Made by a program: the position numbers and the translations under genes. From assembly GCF_009928485.1 (NCBI RefSeq), contig NZ_JAABNP010000007.1, positions 62,001 through 126,000 of the forward strand: a DNA stretch of 64,000 nt. Reading direction: 5' to 3'. Positions 41,641 to 50,374 of this stretch are shown piece by piece; the first letter of the stretch is position 1; each line of letters opens with the position of its first letter. Source of the stretch: Clostridium sp. C2-6-12. Lineage in GTDB: Bacteria; Bacillota; Clostridia; Clostridiales; Clostridiaceae. The notes under the pieces were generated by a model. It saw only the letters and a list, made by a program, of their open reading frames with translations. It did not search any database and was not told the origin of the DNA.

Positions 41641-43539
41641 ATGAATAAAGAAACTTTAGATAAATTACATTACTATGAATTAAAAAAAATTATAAAAGAA
41701 TATTGCGTAAGCGGATTAGGAAAAAGATTATTTGATAAATTAGAACCTAGCAGTAATATTAAAATTGTAAACCAAAGGTTAGCTGAAACTACTGAAGGGC
41801 GTAGATTATTAGATGCTTCATATGCTATTCCATTAGAAGGGGTTTTTAATATACTTCCCCTTATTGAAAAAATTGAAAAAGGAGCTTCTTTAGAAGCAGA
41901 AGATTTAACTATAATCTCTAATTTTCTAAGAGGATGCAGAAAAGTTAAGACTTTTATGAAGGATAAAGAAGGCTATGCACCAACTTTAAGCACCTATGGT
42001 GGTAATATTTCTGATCTAGAATATATTGAGGAGGAAATCAATAAATCAATTAGAGGAAGCATGGTAGATTCTAATGCCAGTAAGGAGCTTAATAGAATTA
42101 GGCGCCACATTGACATGTGTGAGGGTAAAATAAAAGAGAGGTTAGATAAATTTCTTAAAAATCCTCAAAACAAAGAATATATCCAAGACGCATTTATAAG
42201 TCAAAGAAATGGTAAATATACGGTTCCTATTAAAGCTTCTTATAAAAATTATGTTCAAGGAACTGTTATCGAAACCTCTTCTAAAGGAAATACTGTTTTT
42301 ATGGAGCCAAATGTTATTTCAAGATATACAAGTGAATTAAGTATCCTAAAGGCAGAAGAAAGCGTAGAAGAATATAGAATATTAGCAAACTTAACAGAAA
42401 TGCTCTTTGAAAGAATAAAAGATATAAAACTTAACATTGAGGTAATATCAGAATATGACATGATATGGGCAAAAGCTAAATACAGCAGAGCCATAAATGG
42501 AATTGAGCCTAAATTAAACGAATATGGATATATAAATATAATTAAAGGTTCATATCCCTTTATTAAAAATAATATACCTTTAGATTTTGAGATTGGAAAA
42601 GATTATAGAAGCTTAATAATAACAGGACCTAATGCAGGTGGAAAAACCGTGGTATTAAAAACAATTGGATTATTAACATTAGCAGTACAATCTGGATTTC
42701 ATATAGGAGCTGAAGAAGGTACAGAGCTTTCAGTATTTAAAAAGATATTTGTAGATATAGGTGATAACCAAAGTATTGAAAATGCATTAAGTACATTTTC
42801 ATCCCATGTAAAAAACTTAGCTGAAATTATTAAAGAAAGTTCAAAATCAACCTTACTTTTATTTGATGAAATTGGAAGTGGAACAGAACCTAATGAAGGC
42901 TCTGCTTTAGCTATTGCTATACTAGAAGAGCTGTACCATAAGGGCTGCATCACTATTGCAACTACTCACTATGGAGAGATTAAAAATTTCTCCAAGCATC
43001 ATCCTGATTTTGAAAATGCAGCTATGGAATTTGAAAAAGAAACCTTACAACCTTTATATAAGCTAAAAATTGGGAAAGTAGGTCACAGTAATGCCTTATA
43101 TATTTCTAAAAAAATGGGCTTAGATGATTCTATTATAAATAGAGCCAGACAATATTTTGATAATAAAAATTATAATTATTCCTTAATTGAAGAAAGTAAG
43201 GTTATGAAAAATAAGCTTCCCCAAATTAATGAGAATTATTATAGGTATTCAGTAGGAGACAGAGTTATTCTTTTAGATAAAAACCAATCAGCAATTGTGT
43301 ATAAGGAAATAGATAAATTAAATAATGTTACTGTACTCTATAATAATGAATTTATTGAAGTAAATTATAAAAGGATAAAGCTTGATATAAAGGCCAGTGA
43401 GCTTTATCCAGACGGTTATGATTTAAATCAATTATTTGTAAGCTTTAAAGAACGAAAGCTTGAAAGAGATATTGAAAGAGGCTCTAAGAAAGCTTTAAAG
43501 GAAATAAGAAAAGCTGAAGGGATACAATCTAGAAATTAA
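41641..43539 (+). CDS. MutS2-like ATPase lacking the Smr domain
   Basis: 632 aa from the ATG at 41641; an ATG four codons earlier abuts the AGGAG site. N-terminal core and lever helices typical of MutS2, then the ATPase: Walker A GPNAGGKTV (about 329-337), Walker B LLLFDEIGSGTEP (about 405-417), and the ATTHYGEIKNFS switch. Full MutS2 is about 780 aa and ends in an Smr nuclease domain. Here only a short KOW-like segment (YSVGDRVILLDKNQSAIVYK) and a charged tail follow, and no Smr. MutS2 proteins act in recombination control or stalled-ribosome rescue. It is likely a paralog of the canonical MutS2. Confidence 0.88.
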   Translation: MNKETLDKLHYYELKKIIKEYCVSGLGKRLFDKLEPSSNIKIVNQRLAETTEGRRLLDASYAIPLEGVFNILPLIEKIEKGASLEAEDLTIISNFLRGCRKVKTFMKDKEGYAPTLSTYGGNISDLEYIEEEINKSIRGSMVDSNASKELNRIRRHIDMCEGKIKERLDKFLKNPQNKEYIQDAFISQRNGKYTVPIKASYKNYVQGTVIETSSKGNTVFMEPNVISRYTSELSILKAEESVEEYRILANLTEMLFERIKDIKLNIEVISEYDMIWAKAKYSRAINGIEPKLNEYGYINIIKGSYPFIKNNIPLDFEIGKDYRSLIITGPNAGGKTVVLKTIGLLTLAVQSGFHIGAEEGTELSVFKKIFVDIGDNQSIENALSTFSSHVKNLAEIIKESSKSTLLLFDEIGSGTEPNEGSALAIAILEELYHKGCITIATTHYGEIKNFSKHHPDFENAAMEFEKETLQPLYKLKIGKVGHSNALYISKKMGLDDSIINRARQYFDNKNYNYSLIEESKVMKNKLPQINENYYRYSVGDRVILLDKNQSAIVYKEIDKLNNVTVLYNNEFIEVNYKRIKLDIKASELYPDGYDLNQLFVSFKERKLERDIERGSKKALKEIRKAEGIQSRN

Positions 43540-43566
43540 TTATTTAATACTATGTTAGGATAAAAA

Positions 43567-43612
43567 AACAAGAGTAGTCATTCATTTTATGTATAGATTG
43601 ACTACTCTTGTT
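43567..43612. terminator. Bidirectional terminator
   Basis: A perfect 14-bp stem AACAAGAGTAGTCA / TGACTACTCTTGTT has an 18-nt loop and A/T runs outside, between the convergent MutS2-like and DUF2935 genes. Confidence 0.85.
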
Positions 43613-43622
43613 ATTCTATAAG

Positions 43623-44573
43623 CTAAATTTGTTCACAATCACATTCAGGCACGCTTCTAAATATTTTTAATAACCGTAAATAATGATTTGCTTCACGTAA
43701 AGTATGATCACCTAATAATGGTAAAATTATTGATTTTATTTTACACTCTATTAATCCTTCAGTTCCTTGTGTCTTAAATTTTTTTATTGCTTTAGTTGCT
43801 TCTAAACTATCATTTGTAACCTTAGAAATTGGCATTGATTTATCCATTGCTTCTCTTGCTTCATATGTGAGTATATCAAACTGATTTCCAAAATTATTAG
43901 CTGTATTTATTAGATTCTCTTCAGTTGGATCTAGCAATCCTCGTATAAATTTTGAGTGTTCAGCCATAATTCTATTCCAAAAAGCCTCTTGTGCATAAGA
44001 TTCTCTCTCTACATTGATTTCTTCACGTTTTTCCAATCTTTTAACTAAAGTAAAATAAAGCTTTGCTTCTCTCATAATATGATCTATAAGTAATGGATAA
44101 TTAACAGTAAACAATTTACATGATAGGACCTCTGATAATAATTTAGTTTTAAATCTTATTAAACCAGCAGTCAATTCCAATGCTCTCTTGTTAATAGTAG
44201 ATACTTCACCTTCAAGGCCTTTATCACTATGCCTGCCTAAAGAATCCCCCGTTAATTCTTCCTCTAACTTAGTAATATTAGTTGCAATTTTCACTCCTGT
44301 ATAATAAGCTGAGGCTTTTTCTGCATCAAGAGTGTAAGGGGTTATGACTTCACCAGATTGTAATATATCTTTACTCACAACTCCGTCAGAAATAGCTATT
44401 ACATCGCATAAAAGATTATCAAATCCCATTCTAAAAGCATCTGCTTCCTCTGTATAATTTGAATTTTTTGGTGTAAAACCTATTTCTAAAAAAAATGAAT
44501 GTTCTTTCATAATCCTCATGAAAAAAAGGTGCAATTCCAAGGATTGTCGTATAAATTTACTATTAGATAACAC
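43623..44573 (-). CDS. DUF2935 protein (tandem four-helix, hemerythrin-like)
   Basis: 316 aa composed of two repeats of a four-helix unit: FIRQSLELHLFFMRIMKEHS with FFLEIGFTPKNSNY in the first, and AFWNRIMAEHSKFIRGLLDP in the second. Helices with DHIMREAKLYF and DHTLREANHYLR follow. The recurrent E-H and H-x(3)-E residues suit a di-iron or metal-binding site. Members are widespread in clostridia and bacilli and remain uncharacterised. It ends with CDCEQI. Confidence 0.88.
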   Translation of the reverse strand: MLSNSKFIRQSLELHLFFMRIMKEHSFFLEIGFTPKNSNYTEEADAFRMGFDNLLCDVIAISDGVVSKDILQSGEVITPYTLDAEKASAYYTGVKIATNITKLEEELTGDSLGRHSDKGLEGEVSTINKRALELTAGLIRFKTKLLSEVLSCKLFTVNYPLLIDHIMREAKLYFTLVKRLEKREEINVERESYAQEAFWNRIMAEHSKFIRGLLDPTEENLINTANNFGNQFDILTYEAREAMDKSMPISKVTNDSLEATKAIKKFKTQGTEGLIECKIKSIILPLLGDHTLREANHYLRLLKIFRSVPECDCEQI

Positions 44574-44648
44574 TTTATTTTCTCCTAATTATTAGCTATC
44601 ATATTAATATATTATTTATACTTCTGAACTGACACACTTTTCAAATTA

Positions 44649-44909
44649 CTATTTCTCCTTATGCCAATTGTAAAAATCTTTTAAATCCGTTTTTCTTTGC
44701 TGTGGTAAAGCAGTTTTTTTTATACCTTGAATTGCACCTTCAAGTGCTAATAATCTATGAATACATGCAGACGAATCGATTTCTTGTATTTTGAGCCAAG
44801 CCTGTTCTGTTCCAATAGCTTTTAATTCATCATAAGTAAATATATCTACTTCATTTAATTGTCTTTCAACTTCTTTTCCAATGTTAGGCAGCTTTGATAA
44901 TTCTCCCAT
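44649..44909 (-). CDS. TfoX C-terminal domain protein
   Basis: 86 aa from the ATG at 44907-44909, with AAAGGAAG upstream; an in-frame ATG ten codons earlier lacks a site. The sequence SKLPNIGKEVERQLNEVDIF and TYDELKAIGTEQAWLKIQEI, then CIHRLLALEGAIQGIKK, is the stand-alone TfoX_C helix-hairpin-helix-type domain. The N-terminal TfoX domain is absent, as is common in Firmicutes. It is related to competence regulators, but a DNA- or protein-binding role here is inferred. Confidence 0.85.
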   Translation of the reverse strand: MGELSKLPNIGKEVERQLNEVDIFTYDELKAIGTEQAWLKIQEIDSSACIHRLLALEGAIQGIKKTALPQQRKTDLKDFYNWHKEK

Positions 44910-44965
44910 AATTATACTTCCTTTCAAATTATGATTCATTAAATTTTATATTAATATATAATACA

Positions 44966-45226
44966 TTAAGAAATTAATCTACTAATAGAGATAATTATAC
45001 AAAAAATACCTACACCTATAGAAAGGATACCTACATACTTATTTCCCTTTTGATTTTCTTCCAAATCAATTTTTTCTCCAAATTTGTATCGATCTAAACC
45101 AAAAAGTAATTGTGTCAATCCCAAAAATACACCTGCAACATCCATACTGATTAAAAACATTGAAATAGCTGTAAGTATACTAAATACAAGGCTTGCCATA
45201 TAAAATATATTATTGTTAATTTTCAT
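44966..45226 (-). CDS. Small membrane protein (DUF3953-like)
   Basis: 86 aa with three hydrophobic helices (IFYMASLVFSILTAISMFLI, VAGVFLGLTQLLFGLDRYKF, YVGILSIGVGIFCIIISISR). Size and the LLFGLxRYK turn recall the DUF3953 group of bacillar and clostridial membrane proteins; the assignment is tentative. It lies 20 bp downstream of the serine hydrolase gene on the same strand, so probable co-transcription. Confidence 0.65.
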   Translation of the reverse strand: MKINNNIFYMASLVFSILTAISMFLISMDVAGVFLGLTQLLFGLDRYKFGEKIDLEENQKGNKYVGILSIGVGIFCIIISISRLIS

Positions 45227-45246
45227 TTTACCCCTCTCCTATTTCA

Positions 45247-46254
45247 TTATTTTTCTATTTCCTTTATTATTTCATAAGTACTAAATTCTTGATTCCCCAA
45301 TATGGTTACCTCTATTTCTTCATTTGGATATACTGCTGATTTAAAACTAACTCCTGGATCTGAGCCTGTAATATAATATTTATAAATATTACCCTTTCTT
45401 TTTATAATCCAAATTCCATAACCATAATAAACATCATGCTGAACATATGCTTGTGGAGTTAATAATTCTTCAGTGATCTCCTTGCTTAATAATTTATAGT
45501 TTAATAATCCATCCCATAATTTGCTTATATCATGAGCTGTTACAAAAACTCCACCATCTCCTCCACCAATTATAGGAACTGAATATATATTAGTTTTTAA
45601 ATTGCCATCACTATTTTCTACATACCCATATGCACAGTTTTTAGGTAGCATGTTCATGCTAAAATATCCGCTAGAATTCATATCTAAGACATCAAAAATA
45701 TTTTCTTTTACAAAATCAATAAATCTTATTCCACTAACTTTTTCAACTATAAATGCCAGAATTACAAATGCACCATTATTATAATGAAAATTTTCACCTG
45801 GCTTGAACATAGTTTTATGCGCTTCTATAAGAGGGATAAAATCCTTAGGTTCCTTCATCATATACATAGGATTATTATTCCATATCTCACTAAAATCAGT
45901 TAATTCTTCTTCATCAAAATAATCTGGCAAGCCTGAAGTATGTGTCAATAAATTCTTAATCGTCACATTATCATCAAACTTTTGAACCTCTAAATAATCT
46001 TTTAAGAATGAATCAAATTTAAGCTTTCCTTGTTCAACTAACTTGCATATAGCAATTGCTGTTAACAATTTAGCTCCTGATGCTATTCCAAACCTTGTAT
46101 TAATATTATTCGATCTCTCATTTGAAATATCTGCAAATCCATAAGCCTTTTCATAAATTGTTTTTTCAGCTTTTCTTATCTGTACAACCCCAGAAAAATT
46201 TTTCATATTATTAATTTTCTTTTCTAATAAATCTATTATTATATTGCTCTCCAT
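45247..46254 (-). CDS. Serine hydrolase, class C beta-lactamase/DD-peptidase-like
   Basis: 335 aa, no signal peptide, so cytoplasmic. The S-x-x-K nucleophile motif is S59-G-A-K62 in FGIASGAKLLTAIAICKL. The Y-x-N equivalent is in FHYNNGAFVILAFIVEKVSG. The late strand region is YGYGIWIIKRKGNIYKYYIT. The fold is that of penicillin-binding-like esterases, and true beta-lactamase activity is unlikely given the lack of export. Substrate unknown. Confidence 0.85.
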   Translation of the reverse strand: MESNIIIDLLEKKINNMKNFSGVVQIRKAEKTIYEKAYGFADISNERSNNINTRFGIASGAKLLTAIAICKLVEQGKLKFDSFLKDYLEVQKFDDNVTIKNLLTHTSGLPDYFDEEELTDFSEIWNNNPMYMMKEPKDFIPLIEAHKTMFKPGENFHYNNGAFVILAFIVEKVSGIRFIDFVKENIFDVLDMNSSGYFSMNMLPKNCAYGYVENSDGNLKTNIYSVPIIGGGDGGVFVTAHDISKLWDGLLNYKLLSKEITEELLTPQAYVQHDVYYGYGIWIIKRKGNIYKYYITGSDPGVSFKSAVYPNEEIEVTILGNQEFSTYEIIKEIEK

Positions 46255-46450
46255 ATAATCCCATCCTTTTCATGTGTTAATTAAATAAATAGACTATTAA
46301 TTTATAATTGCAAATCGATAATCTATGTACACTAACCTTTATAGACCAATCATAGCATATTTTGTAAACAACATACTATTGAAAATTTATTTATAAAAAA
46401 TGTTTCCCGATAAAAATGATTGCTCCTAAGCTTTCACTTATAATGAAAAA

Positions 46451-46471
46451 GCCTCCTAAAATAAGGAGGGC
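46451..46471. terminator. Intrinsic terminator
   Basis: GCCTCCT pairs with AGGAGGGC across a short A-rich loop, with an A-run upstream that becomes a T-run on the minus strand. It follows the minus-strand gene at 46496. Confidence 0.7.
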
Positions 46472-46495
46472 ATATCTGATTATGTATTTATTTAT

Positions 46496-47047
46496 TTATT
46501 GAGTATCCTGATTTAAATATTCATGTACTATAATTTCAACATTTGTATTTAAATCCTCATCTCCATTTAGCCTAAGCACTTTACAAGGTAGCGAATTAGC
46601 CCATTGTTCATGTGTACTCATACAAGGAGAGCCATCTGTGTCATATCTTGCTGATATATCAAGAAAACGACAATGTTCTTCATACATATCGCCGCCTTCC
46701 ATAATTCTATCACCATACACTTCATATTCTCTCTTATTAATTCTCGCAATTCTAGTATCAATGGATGCTGTAATATGTATTGCTAAATCAAATAATGGAA
46801 CAAATGGTGCATTAAAACTATCCATTGAACCTGCCATCACAAAATTAGTTCCTTTTGATATATCAGACATTAATCTGTTAATTTTCTCGTCACGGGTATA
46901 CATAACGGTAAAAGGTTTATCTGTATCTTTTCTCCAAATATAATCATCTATATCAAAATACGGATAATCAAGTCTTTTTGCAACTAATTTTCCCAAAGTT
47001 GTTTTTCCAGAACCAGCTGAACCAAAAATAATAATCCCCCTTGCCAT
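46496..47047 (-). CDS. P-loop kinase-like NTPase
   Basis: 183 aa. Walker A FGSAGSGKTTLGKLVAKRL (GSAGSGKT at 9-16), then YFDIDDYIW and FVMAGSMDSFNAPF. The lid-like basic region is TRIARINKREYEVYGDRIME. The overall pattern is adenylate/shikimate-kinase-like (AAA_18/AAA_33 group), as in small nucleoside- or metabolite-kinase homologs. Substrate unknown. Single gene. Confidence 0.82.
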   Translation of the reverse strand: MARGIIIFGSAGSGKTTLGKLVAKRLDYPYFDIDDYIWRKDTDKPFTVMYTRDEKINRLMSDISKGTNFVMAGSMDSFNAPFVPLFDLAIHITASIDTRIARINKREYEVYGDRIMEGGDMYEEHCRFLDISARYDTDGSPCMSTHEQWANSLPCKVLRLNGDEDLNTNVEIIVHEYLNQDTQ

Positions 47048-47198
47048 ATTCTCTTAACCTCCATGATTCTAAATTATTACTTATCTTTTCATATATAAAT
47101 TATAACGATAACCAGTATGAAAGTCTAGCTAATTATTGAAGTATTTTCCAGGCCCTTATACCTCTGTAAATACTATAATTATTCTATATTTTTAAACT

Positions 47199-47891
47199 TT
47201 ACTCATTGTTTAGTAATACCTTTGAAATTTCTTCAAATCTTTCATCCGTTATTCCAAGTTTTTTCACAAATCTTTCATCATCCATTCTTGCAACAATTAT
47301 CTTATGAGGAGATATTTCCTTGATAATATTTTTTATTTTCTTAATTGAGTTTTCATCATCGTTATAGCCCTTGATTATTGTAATTTCAAATATAAACTTC
47401 CCTTTATATTGTTTATTAAAGGAAGCCATATTTGAAATATATTCTGCTATCGTGTATCCTTCAATTGGTCTTTGTACTTTTTGAAAATCTTCTTCTGTTA
47501 TAGTTTTTATCTCTCCAATGATTTCATCACACTTATTTGCTATTTCTATGTATTCTTCTCTACCTAGTAAATATCCATTAGAAAGCAGTCTTATAGGTAA
47601 TCCTTTATCTTTAATCAAATCAATTATATATCCAATTTTATCATTTACTAGAGCTTCTCCTTTTGAGTTGATAAAAATTAATTCCGCTTTAGTACTTTCT
47701 ATCATTCTTTCCAGTTCTCTCAATGAACTATCCATTTCATCAAAGGACTTCTGTGTATCTATCTTATCTCCTTCCCTTCCAATAGGACAAAATATACAAT
47801 CAAAATTACAATTCTTTGTAGGGAGTATGTTTACTTCAAGTACCCTTTTACCCTCTTCAATATAAATATCTTTGTAACTGAAACTACTCAT
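47199..47891 (-). CDS. Radical SAM protein under a ykkC-class riboswitch
   Basis: 230 aa. Cluster motif C28-NFD-C32-IF-C35 in PTKNCNFDCIFCPIGREG. The GGE-like strand is replaced by AELIFINSKGEALVNDKIGY, then LPIRLLSNGYLLG, EIIGEIKTITEEDFQKVQRP and FEITIIKGYNDDE. This resembles short COG0731-type radical SAM proteins. No SPASM or extra cluster motif is present. Substrate unknown. The only visible control is the riboswitch and terminator directly upstream, so expression probably responds to a small ligand. Start preceded by AAGGAGGATAAAGG. Confidence 0.85.
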   Translation of the reverse strand: MSSFSYKDIYIEEGKRVLEVNILPTKNCNFDCIFCPIGREGDKIDTQKSFDEMDSSLRELERMIESTKAELIFINSKGEALVNDKIGYIIDLIKDKGLPIRLLSNGYLLGREEYIEIANKCDEIIGEIKTITEEDFQKVQRPIEGYTIAEYISNMASFNKQYKGKFIFEITIIKGYNDDENSIKKIKNIIKEISPHKIIVARMDDERFVKKLGITDERFEEISKVLLNNE

Positions 47892-47923
47892 TCCTTTATC
47901 CTCCTTAATAATAAAAAAATAAA

Positions 47924-48036
47924 AAAAGCCTAAGAGATATTATTAAATATCTCCCAGGCTTTTATCCTTCCGTGTACACATTTAAATGTGCGTTTTCTCT
48001 CGGACCTGCCAGTTATAAACTGCGGAACCCTAGAAA
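47924..48036 (-). promoter_or_regulatory. ykkC-class riboswitch with terminator
   Basis: Read on the minus strand: CTAGGGTTCCG, then CTGG..GGTCCGAGAG, AAAACGC, and ACACGGAAGGATAAAAGCC followed by TGGGAGA, the conserved blocks of the ykkC leader. The 3' end overlaps a terminator whose stem AAAAGCCT..GAGATATT pairs with AATATCTC..AGGCTTTT (47924-47965), an ordinary ON-type platform. ykkC RNAs sense guanidine (subtype 1) or ppGpp, PRPP or nucleoside diphosphates (subtype 2); I cannot assign the subtype by eye. Confidence 0.85.
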
Positions 48037-48155
48037 ACTTATATATATTAAATTTATAATTTACCAACACAAATTTGCTAATTAATTCTAGCATAATATT
48101 ATTATAAAAGCAACTATCATCTGATTTCATGCTCAAAAGTTTTTCTGTCACTTTG

Positions 48156-49058
48156 CTATTTAACTTCGCATCCTCCCCACTCAACAACACTGAAACCTTT
48201 CCTATTAAACTTTTCTAATTGTTGCACTGGAACTTGTATTTCATTATCCAAAGGTTTAAATACCATAAACACTCTCAACATACTATCTGGAGCTGGTGAT
48301 ATTTTTAGTTTAGCTTTATCTGTATATTCTTCTTTTTGAAAGCTTATTAAATTGTATTTATTTTTATTCATTTTAGGAAGCCAATAAGATATAAAATCAT
48401 CACTTTCTCTAGGATTTAAACCCAAATATTCTAATTTTTCATGTAAAAATTCTGCTGTCTCTTCTCCCTTTATAACAAACCCTTTTGATAAATTATAGTT
48501 ATTATCAGAGCTTCCTTCCCAATATAAATATGAATATTCTCTATTATCAAGTTTGTTCATTAATTTACCATCAGGATATGCAGTTACTTCCCAAGTATTA
48601 TCTCTATTATATTTAGGATATAAACATGTTATTTGACCTTCATAATCTAAATTAACCTTAATATCAGTTTTTTCTTTAGGGTAGAGATATATAACAGGTT
48701 TAGCATCTAAAATTTCACTTGTACTTGATTTTTCATTTGAATCAGATTTATGCCATACTCCTTCATAGTCTACCTGTCCATTAATATTTGTATTTATAGC
48801 CATTGTTCCACAGTCATATAAATAGTACCACTTATTATCAGATTGTATCCAACCTGTCTTCATATATCCATTATTATCAAAGTAATACCATTCTCCCTCA
48901 ATGTTTTTCCAGCCTATAGAATATGAATCTCCCTCTTTATTCCACCAGCCCTTAGAATCACTTTTTAATTCTGCATTTGCTTCAATTGGCATTATAGCTA
49001 ATACTGAAACTGCAACCAATACACTTAATAACACTTTTCTTGATTTTAAGTTTTTCAT
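48156..49058 (-). CDS. Secreted protein: wall-binding repeats plus a conserved C-terminal domain
   Basis: 300 aa. Signal peptide (KNLKSRKVLLSVLVAVSVLA, cleavage after ANA), then three wall-binding repeats (WWNKEGDSYSIGWKNIEGEW, YYFDNNGYMKTGW). The C-terminal 200 residues begin AKPVIYLYPKEKTDIKVNLD and contain YPDGKLMNKLDNREYSYLYW and EGSSDNNY. I have seen this domain (KPVIYLYP...YLYWEG) as a conserved module in secreted Firmicutes proteins without known activity. Attached to the wall through the repeats. Confidence 0.82.
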   Translation of the reverse strand: MKNLKSRKVLLSVLVAVSVLAIMPIEANAELKSDSKGWWNKEGDSYSIGWKNIEGEWYYFDNNGYMKTGWIQSDNKWYYLYDCGTMAINTNINGQVDYEGVWHKSDSNEKSSTSEILDAKPVIYLYPKEKTDIKVNLDYEGQITCLYPKYNRDNTWEVTAYPDGKLMNKLDNREYSYLYWEGSSDNNYNLSKGFVIKGEETAEFLHEKLEYLGLNPRESDDFISYWLPKMNKNKYNLISFQKEEYTDKAKLKISPAPDSMLRVFMVFKPLDNEIQVPVQQLEKFNRKGFSVVEWGGCEVK

Positions 49059-49139
49059 TCTCTACCCTTCTTTCTAATTAAAAACTAATTGTTTAATTTA
49101 AATTAATTACTTCTAGTTCATAATTTCAGCTTATAAGAC

Positions 49140-49331
49140 TTAATGAAGAAGGCTTCCATTTCCATTATCATCGAAATCTCCATTCCCTTTATATTGTTCT
49201 ATTTGCTTTGACTTCTCCATTGAATTCATCATCATTTTTCCGCCCTGCATTAATAAGCAGGCCCCACCAGCTAGTAAAACTATATATACAATTAGCACTG
49301 TAATAATAATCTTTGTTATGCTCTTATCCAT
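49140..49331 (-). CDS. Small single-pass membrane protein (63 aa)
   Basis: GAGAGGTTT precedes the ATG. One N-terminal membrane helix (IIITVLIVYIVLLAGGACLL) and a short polar tail with MEKSKQIEQYKGNGDFDDNG. Reported as likely real because of the site and the hydrophobic pattern. Function unknown. Confidence 0.55.
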   Translation of the reverse strand: MDKSITKIIITVLIVYIVLLAGGACLLMQGGKMMMNSMEKSKQIEQYKGNGDFDDNGNGSLLH

Positions 49332-49427
49332 AAATAAACCTCTCTATTGTTTATTACTCTATTTTTTATAAGAATATTTTGAAATATATTACCATTAATT
49401 AATTTTATTCATTTTAGCCAATCTGTT

Positions 49428-49607
49428 CTAACTTATTCCTCCACCAACCATTTCCCACCATTCTCTAAAAGGCTGCCATGCATTTATTAAGCATTCTCTT
49501 AATTCATAATACGGAAAGTCAGGAAAACTAGGTGGATTAAACATATTGTATTTATACTCAATCCTTTGTTTTGAAATAACTTTTTCTCCTCTATCTTTAC
49601 CATTCAT
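49428..49607 (-). CDS. Small hypothetical protein (59 aa)
   Basis: The ATG at 49605-49607 opens a frame MNGKDRGEKVISKQRIEYKY then NMFNPPSFPDFPYYELRECL and ends WQPFREWWEMVGGGIS. It begins 1 bp after the stop of the upstream 49609 ORF, a coupling-type arrangement with no separate ribosome binding site other than AAAGGA. The aromatic, Pro-rich composition is unlike random AT-rich DNA. Family unknown. Confidence 0.5.
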   Translation of the reverse strand: MNGKDRGEKVISKQRIEYKYNMFNPPSFPDFPYYELRECLINAWQPFREWWEMVGGGIS

Positions 49608-49608
49608 T

Positions 49609-49800
49609 CTATTGTTCCTTTAATAAGGGCAATTGGGCAGGCAATTTATCCTTAAAATATTTTGAAGGCCATAGTATAATTTCACCTTTTTCATTATCAG
49701 AATCTATTAATCCATATAGGCAACCAGTAAAAAGGGCAAAATTTAGTGAGATATCACTAGAAACTACTATTGTCCAAGATTCAATACCTTCTTGGTACAC
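49609..49800 (-). CDS. Hypothetical protein, start uncertain or N-terminally truncated
   Basis: The frame reads YQEGIESWTIVVSSDISLNF then ALFTGCLYGLIDSDNEKGEI and ends AQLPLLKEQ. It is open eight to nine codons upstream of the GTG at 49798-49800, to a TAA, with no ATG and no ribosome binding site. It may be the end of a longer decayed gene. Probably translated together with the 49428 ORF if expressed. Confidence 0.45.
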   Translation of the reverse strand: MYQEGIESWTIVVSSDISLNFALFTGCLYGLIDSDNEKGEIILWPSKYFKDKLPAQLPLLKEQ

Positions 49801-50020
49801 ACTATAATTCTCATTAAAGTATATTAATTAATTATATATTACTATTATCTATTTTATTTATAGTGCACAACATTGTAATATTATGACACTTATAATTCAC
49901 TCATATGCTTTAAATATTAATTTTAAAAAATTAATACAAGTTTGAATATTTAATTTCAAACTTTCAAATAATAAATTTGTTCATATTATGTTTATACTAA
50001 CTTCTAAAGGTGGTTATGCT

Positions 50021-50332
50021 ATGAAAAAATTTATATTTTTATTCTCCATTTCATTGTTTTTGTTATTAAATATAACCTTTTACGCATTTGCTGCTAACAT
50101 TTTTAAAGAAGGTGTTTATAAAGCATCAGATTTTAATTTTTCATCTGCAAATACCTATATTGTTCAAAATGTTTCTCCAAAAGATAGCGTTTATATACTT
50201 CTTTTTGATGAAAATCAACTGCAACTGCAATCTATACGTTTAGATCCTAAATCAGAAAAATATAATTTATTACCACTTAAACCTGATTATAGAATTGTCA
50301 TTGTTGGCAACGGAGACGTATTTATTGACTAA
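50021..50332 (+). CDS. Small secreted protein, tandem paralog A
   Basis: 103 aa from the ATG at 50021, with GGTGG 8 nt upstream. Signal peptide (FIFLFSISLFLLLNITFYAF, cleavage near AFA-A). The mature part is NIFKEGVYKASDFNFSSANT, YIVQNVSPKDSVYILLFDEN and RIVIVGNGDVFID. It is about half identical to the next gene, sharing FKEGVY, QNxSPxxSVY, LFDExQ, QSIxLxPKSE and YRIVIVGxG. The mature beta-rich domain of about 80 residues has no recognised family. Confidence 0.75.
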   Translation: MKKFIFLFSISLFLLLNITFYAFAANIFKEGVYKASDFNFSSANTYIVQNVSPKDSVYILLFDENQLQLQSIRLDPKSEKYNLLPLKPDYRIVIVGNGDVFID

Positions 50333-50374
50333 AATAAAACCATTATTTTATTACTTGGAAGGTGATTTTATATT

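Noticed and set aside
47930..48190. 86-codon minus-strand ORF overlapping the end of the 48156 gene
   Set aside because: It runs straight through the conserved blocks of the ykkC-class riboswitch and its terminator and has no ribosome binding site; the RNA explains the conservation.
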